The notes below the pieces were generated by a model. The model had not been told where the DNA came from, did no database searches, and saw only the letters and a list, made by a program, of their open reading frames with translations. Positions 14,184 to 17,841 of a DNA stretch of 17,841 nt are shown in pieces (the stretch's first letter is position 1; each line of letters opens with the position of its first letter). The DNA lies in NCBI GenBank assembly GCA_002494165.1, contig DLBH01000043.1, positions 1 to 17,841 on the forward strand, written 5' to 3'. This stretch comes from Lachnospiraceae bacterium UBA7026 (GTDB taxonomy: Bacteria > Bacillota > Clostridia > Lachnospirales > Lachnospiraceae). The position numbers and the translations under genes were made by a program.

Positions 14184-15455
14184 TTAAGCCTCGTCAATGG
14201 CCTTGCCGATGTCGTGGCGCATGTACTTATTGTCAAACTGAATCCATTCCGTAGCCTCATAGGCCTTCTTTCTGGCATCCTTGAGGTCAGCGCCTTTGGC
14301 AGTGACACCCAGGACACGGCCGCCGTTGGTCACGATGCCGTCTTCTGTCTGTCTGGATCCGGCATGGAAACAGTAGTAACCATCTTTGTCCTTGAAATTC
14401 TCAAGACCCTTGATCAGGAATCCCTTCTGGTAGGATACGGGATAGCCGTCGGAAGCCAGGACTACACAGACTGCCGCATTGTCTTCAAACTGCAGGTCAA
14501 TCTGATCAAGCCGGCCGTCGATGCAGGCCTCCATAACTTCGATGATATCATTCTTCATCCGGGGCAGAACCACCTGGGCCTCGGGATCACCGAAACGGGC
14601 ATTGTACTCTAAAACCTTGGGGCCGTCCTCTGTAATCATAAGTCCAGTAAAGAGTACACCCACAAAGGGACGTCCCTCTGCTGCCATGGCATCCATGGTG
14701 GGCTGGTAGATATATTTCTCACAGAATTCTTCCACTTCCTTAGTATAGAAGGGGCTGGGGGAGAAGGTTCCCATGCCTCCGGTATTAAGACCCTTGTCCC
14801 CGTCCTGGGCCCTCTTGTGATCCTGGGCAGAGGTCATGCACTTAATGGTCTTTCCATCGCAGAAGGCAAGAACGGAAACTTCCCGTCCGGTCATGAACTC
14901 CTCGATGACCATCCGGTCGCCGGCAGAGCCGAACTTCTTCTCTTCCATGATAGTCTTCACGCCCTCCCGGGCTTCTTCCAATGTATTACAGATCAGCACG
15001 CCCTTACCCAGAGCCAGGCCATCTGCCTTCAGTACTATGGGCATCTTAGCCTTTTCAAGGTAAGCCAGTGCATCCTCTTTATTATCAAAATTCTCATAGA
15101 AAGCAGTGGGGATGTTGTATTTTTTCATCAGGTCCTTGGAAAATGCTTTGGAACCCTCGATGATGGCCGCATTTTTCCTGGGGCCGAAGACCCGCAGTCC
15201 CTCTGCCTCAAAAGCGTCAACCACGCCGCCTACCAGGGGATCATCCATACCGATAATGGTCAGGTCGATCTCTTTTTCTTTGGCAAATGCCACCAGCTTG
15301 TCAAATTCCATGGCTTTGATATCCACGCACTCTGCGTACTCCGCGATTCCGGCATTGCCGGGGGCACAGTAGATCTTGTCCACCTTAGGGCTCTTAGCCA
15401 CTGCCCAGGCGATGGCATGCTCTCTTCCGCCACTTCCAACAATTAAAACTTTCAT
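14184..15455 (-). CDS. purD: Phosphoribosylamine-glycine ligase (GARS)
   Basis: The protein has 423 residues, full length. It is an ATP-grasp ligase that joins phosphoribosylamine and glycine to give GAR, the second step of IMP synthesis. The N-terminus VLIVGSGGREHAIAWA is canonical; the ATP-grasp core shows VLKADGLALGKGV and the metal-binding YNARFGDPEAQVVLP. The ATG has GGGAGG seven bases upstream. It begins 13 bp after purN. Confidence 0.98.
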   Translation of the reverse strand: MKVLIVGSGGREHAIAWAVAKSPKVDKIYCAPGNAGIAEYAECVDIKAMEFDKLVAFAKEKEIDLTIIGMDDPLVGGVVDAFEAEGLRVFGPRKNAAIIEGSKAFSKDLMKKYNIPTAFYENFDNKEDALAYLEKAKMPIVLKADGLALGKGVLICNTLEEAREGVKTIMEEKKFGSAGDRMVIEEFMTGREVSVLAFCDGKTIKCMTSAQDHKRAQDGDKGLNTGGMGTFSPSPFYTKEVEEFCEKYIYQPTMDAMAAEGRPFVGVLFTGLMITEDGPKVLEYNARFGDPEAQVVLPRMKNDIIEVMEACIDGRLDQIDLQFEDNAAVCVVLASDGYPVSYQKGFLIKGLENFKDKDGYYCFHAGSRQTEDGIVTNGGRVLGVTAKGADLKDARKKAYEATEWIQFDNKYMRHDIGKAIDEA

Positions 15456-15468
15456 TTTAATCCTCCCT

Positions 15469-16095
15469 TTACTGATCTATGGTCACTTTTCTTCCGTTCA
15501 CATGAACCTTGCCTGCGGCAATCAGGTCGATGGCTTTGGGAAGGATCACCCATTCTGCCTCTTCCATGATCCTGCGCTGCAGGATCTCTGGTGTATCATC
15601 GTCCTTCACTGCCACCGGCTTCTGCAGGATAATGGGTCCTGTATCGGTCCCCTCATCCACGAAATGCACCGTGGCACCGGACACCTTGACTCCCCGTGCC
15701 AGGGCTTTCTCATGGACATGAAGGCCATAACAGCCCGTACCACAGAAAGATGGAATCAGGGAAGGATGAATATTGATGATCCGGTTCTCAAAAGCCCGGA
15801 TTACTGCCGGCGGCACCACTACCAGGTAGCCGGCCAGGACAACCAGGTCGATCTGCCGCTCAAGAAGGGCGTTGAGGAGGGCCTGGTGAAATGCTTCTCT
15901 ATTCTCAAAATCCCTGGGTGCCAGCAGCAGGGCTTCCGCCCCGTATTTCCTGGCCCGCTCCAGAGCATAGGCATCGGCATTATTGCTGATGACCGTCTGG
16001 ATCCGGGCACCTGTGATGGCTCCCTTATCAATGGCATCCATGATGGCCTGGAGATTCGTTCCCCCGCCTGACACCAGTACAGCAAGCTTTAACAT
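15469..16095 (-). CDS. purN: Phosphoribosylglycinamide formyltransferase 1
   Basis: The protein has 208 residues. PurN transfers a formyl group from 10-formyl-THF to GAR. The substrate loop [10 protein letters not shown] is near the start. Catalytic Asn108 and His110 are in [11 protein letters not shown], and Asp151 is in [10 protein letters not shown]. The ATG lies inside the end of purM (7-bp overlap) with GGGAG upstream. The window has no purT, the formate-dependent alternative. Confidence 0.97.
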   Translation of the reverse strand: MLKLAVLVSGGGTNLQAIMDAIDKGAITGARIQTVISNNADAYALERARKYGAEALLLAPRDFENREAFHQALLNALLERQIDLVVLAGYLVVVPPAVIRAFENRIINIHPSLIPSFCGTGCYGLHVHEKALARGVKVSGATVHFVDEGTDTGPIILQKPVAVKDDDTPEILQRRIMEEAEWVILPKAIDLIAAGKVHVNGRKVTIDQ

Positions 16096-17114
16096 AAATC
16101 CACTCCCTTTTCACCGGAGACAATGTGACCTACCTTACAGGCAGTCTCCCCTGCCTTGTCTAAAGCGGCCAGAGTACGATCTGCGTCTGAAGGATCCACA
16201 GCCAGCATCATACCAATACCCATATTGTAGGTATTGTACATCATTTTCTCTTCAATATGACCCTCTTTGGCCAGGAGGCGGAAGATCGCAGGGACCTCAT
16301 AGCTGTCCTTCTTCACTACCGCCCGGGCTCCCTCGGGAAGCATCCTGGGAATATTCTCATAGAAGCCGCCGCCGGTAATATGGCTGCAGCCCTTGATGGT
16401 CACGCCGGCTTCTTTTACAGCTTTCAGGGCCTTCACATAGATTTTCGTCGGTGTCAGCAGGGCCTGGCCTAAAGTCTGGCCCAGTTCCTCCCTGTATTCT
16501 GCCAGGGCTTCCTTTTCCATAGGAAATACCTTGCGGACCAGGGAATAACCGTTGCTGTGGATACCGGAAGAAGCGATACCGATGAGGATGTCTCCCTCCC
16601 GGATCTCCTTGCCGGTAATCAGATCCTTCTCATCAACGATACCTACGGCAAAGCCGGCCAGGTCGTACTCATCTTCCGGGTAAAAGCCAGGCATCTCGGC
16701 CGTCTCACCACCGATGAGGGCCGCCTCAGACTGCCTGCAGCCCTCGGCCACACCGCTGACGATGGCCGCGATTTTCTCCGGGAAGTTCTTGCCGCAGGCA
16801 ATGTAATCCAGGAAAAAGAGGGGCTCACCGCCGGCACAGGCGATATCATTGACACACATGGCCACACAGTCGATACCCACCGTATCGTGCTTATCCTGGA
16901 GGAAGGCCAGCTTCAGCTTGGTTCCCACACCATCAGTGCCGGATACAAGGGTCGGCTTCTCCATGGATTTAAACTTCTCCATAGAAAATGCACCGGAGAA
17001 ACCTCCGATATTTGTCAGTACTTCTGGTCTCATGGTACTCTGCACATGTTTTTTCATCAGTTCTACAGAACGGTAACCCGCCTCAATATCTACTCCGGCT
17101 TTCTTGTAATCCAT
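16089..17114 (-). CDS. purM: Phosphoribosylformylglycinamidine cyclo-ligase (AIRS)
   Basis: The protein has 341 residues. PurM uses ATP to close the imidazole ring, giving AIR. The N-terminus [12 protein letters not shown] and the motif SGTDGVGTK (58-66) are diagnostic, followed by the conserved [17 protein letters not shown] and [16 protein letters not shown] ([13 protein letters not shown]) blocks. AAGGAG precedes the ATG. It follows purE by 33 bp and overlaps purN. Confidence 0.98.
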   Translation of the reverse strand: MDYKKAGVDIEAGYRSVELMKKHVQSTMRPEVLTNIGGFSGAFSMEKFKSMEKPTLVSGTDGVGTKLKLAFLQDKHDTVGIDCVAMCVNDIACAGGEPLFFLDYIACGKNFPEKIAAIVSGVAEGCRQSEAALIGGETAEMPGFYPEDEYDLAGFAVGIVDEKDLITGKEIREGDILIGIASSGIHSNGYSLVRKVFPMEKEALAEYREELGQTLGQALLTPTKIYVKALKAVKEAGVTIKGCSHITGGGFYENIPRMLPEGARAVVKKDSYEVPAIFRLLAKEGHIEEKMMYNTYNMGIGMMLAVDPSDADRTLAALDKAGETACKVGHIVSGEKGVDLC

Positions 17115-17147
17115 GTTGACTCCTTTCGAAATAGGTGTATGGTCCGG

Positions 17148-17660
17148 CTACATTTGCTTCAGGTAAGCCTGATATCCGATCTCATCCAGCTTCTCTGCCT
17201 TTTTTACCACCTGCTTTTTCAGCTTTTCTGAATAATCCTTCAGCCTGGCCAGCAGGTCTGGGTCAGAGACAGCCAGAATCTTTGCTGCCAGGATCCCTGC
17301 GTTCTGGGCCCCGTTGATGGCAACGGTGGCCACAGGGATTCCTGAAGGCATCTGAACGATGGAATAAAGGGAATCCACTCCTCCCAGGTCTGATGTCTTC
17401 ATGGGGATGCCGATGACCGGCATGGGGAAGATGGCGGCACACATACCCGGCAGGTGGGCAGCCTTTCCGGCTCCGGCTATGATTACCTTATAGCCTCTTT
17501 CCTCAGCCGTGCGGGCATACTGGAAGAATTCATCCGGCTCCCTGTGGGCAGAGATGATGGTCATCTCAAAGTCAACACCCAGCTCTGTCAGCACATCTGC
17601 GGCTTTCGCCATGATGGGCATATCTGAATCACTGCCCATAACAATTCCAACTCTAGCCAT
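17148..17660 (-). CDS. purE: N5-carboxyaminoimidazole ribonucleotide mutase
   Basis: The protein has 170 residues. The motif GSDSDMP at 9-15 and ISAHREP (36-42, His39 corresponding to the catalytic histidine) define PurE, which converts N5-CAIR to CAIR. The GNRA-like nucleotide loop GAGKAAHLPGM follows. The class I enzyme needs PurK, which is not in the window. The class II type works directly on AIR; I cannot separate them with confidence. AAGGAG lies seven bases before the ATG. It is the first visible gene of the pur cluster. Confidence 0.97.
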   Translation of the reverse strand: MARVGIVMGSDSDMPIMAKAADVLTELGVDFEMTIISAHREPDEFFQYARTAEERGYKVIIAGAGKAAHLPGMCAAIFPMPVIGIPMKTSDLGGVDSLYSIVQMPSGIPVATVAINGAQNAGILAAKILAVSDPDLLARLKDYSEKLKKQVVKKAEKLDEIGYQAYLKQM

Positions 17661-17763
17661 TTTTAAACTCCTTATCTTATAATGGTCCTGGAAGACTCCC
17701 GGCTTGTTTTTGGAAAATGGCCGGAAGACACTTCCTTAATCAGCTTATATTGACTGTTATCAG

Positions 17764-17792
17764 ATTATATTACTTAATAATTCCAGGGACCA
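17764..17792 (-). promoter_or_regulatory. Candidate promoter for the pur cluster
   Basis: A perfect TATAAT (17764-17769) lies about 105 bp upstream of purE within an A/T-rich block. The -35 region at 17-bp spacing is only TGGTCC. No PurR-type box or purine riboswitch core was recognised in the leader. Confidence 0.4.
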
Positions 17793-17803
17793 GCGTCCTG
17801 CTT

Positions 17804-17837
17804 CAGGCTCTACATCGTCCTATCGGACGAAGGCCTG
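17804..17837 (-). other. Hairpin at the right edge
   Basis: A 6-bp stem (17815-17820 with 17825-17830, 4-nt loop) is enclosed by a 5-bp stem (17804-17808 with 17833-17837). No U-tract follows on the minus strand. CCTGCTTC occurs at 17797-17804 and again at 17834-17841. It could be the 3' end of whatever lies upstream; the window stops here. Confidence 0.4.
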
Positions 17838-17841
17838 CTTC

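Noticed and set aside
17661..17841. Purine riboswitch or PurR boxes upstream of purE
   Set aside because: I could not find the conserved riboswitch core or the CCGAAC-type box on either strand.

Overview
The window reads as a chromosomal segment of a mid-GC Clostridia, most likely Lachnospiraceae. This is inferred from a T-box-controlled trp operon, clostridial Shine-Dalgarno sites (GGAGG type), a YbaK homologue, a TtcA-like PP-loop protein, AzlCD, and Lachnospiraceae-style secreted proteins with CxxC repeats, InlB-type B-repeats and BspA-like repeats. All 17 recognisable genes lie on the minus strand, so transcription runs from high to low coordinates.

In transcription order: (1) 17841-17661, the leader of the purine genes. 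(2) 17660-14184, purE-purM-purN-purD, tightly packed de novo IMP genes. (3) 14133-13124, azlC-azlD, a branched-chain amino-acid exporter pair, possibly co-transcribed with pur. (4) 12955-12005, a TtcA-like tRNA thiolase/PP-loop ATPase. (5) 11825-11490, a strong sigma-A promoter and a tryptophan T-box leader with its intrinsic terminator. (6) 11271-5749, trpE-trpG-trpC-trpF-trpB-trpA, translationally coupled by overlapping or nearly touching ends, but with no trpD. (7) 5526-3560, a Cys-tRNA(Pro) deacylase-like gene and an InlB-repeat/LRR protein. (8) 3329-437, a secreted propeller-like protein with C-terminal CxxC repeats and a secreted subtilase, separated by only 10 bp. (9) 373-1, a terminator, then a near-consensus promoter with an A/T-rich upstream element that fires out of the left edge, probably into an rRNA operon.

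The trp genes make tryptophan from chorismate except for the anthranilate phosphoribosyltransferase step. The T-box reads UGG in the specifier loop and has UGGC in the antiterminator bulge, which fits uncharged tRNA-Trp with discriminator G73.

The least explained signal is a recurrent one: at least four genes here (ttcA-like, trpG, ybaK-like, InlB/LRR) carry a tandem copy of their own 3' end, stop codon included, just downstream of or fused to the gene. In trpG the copy has been captured in another reading frame and adds a C-terminal tail exactly where trpD would be expected. In the ybaK-like gene the copy builds a promoter-like element for the next gene. Each repeat can be read directly in the sequence. 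Whether they share one mechanism is inference.
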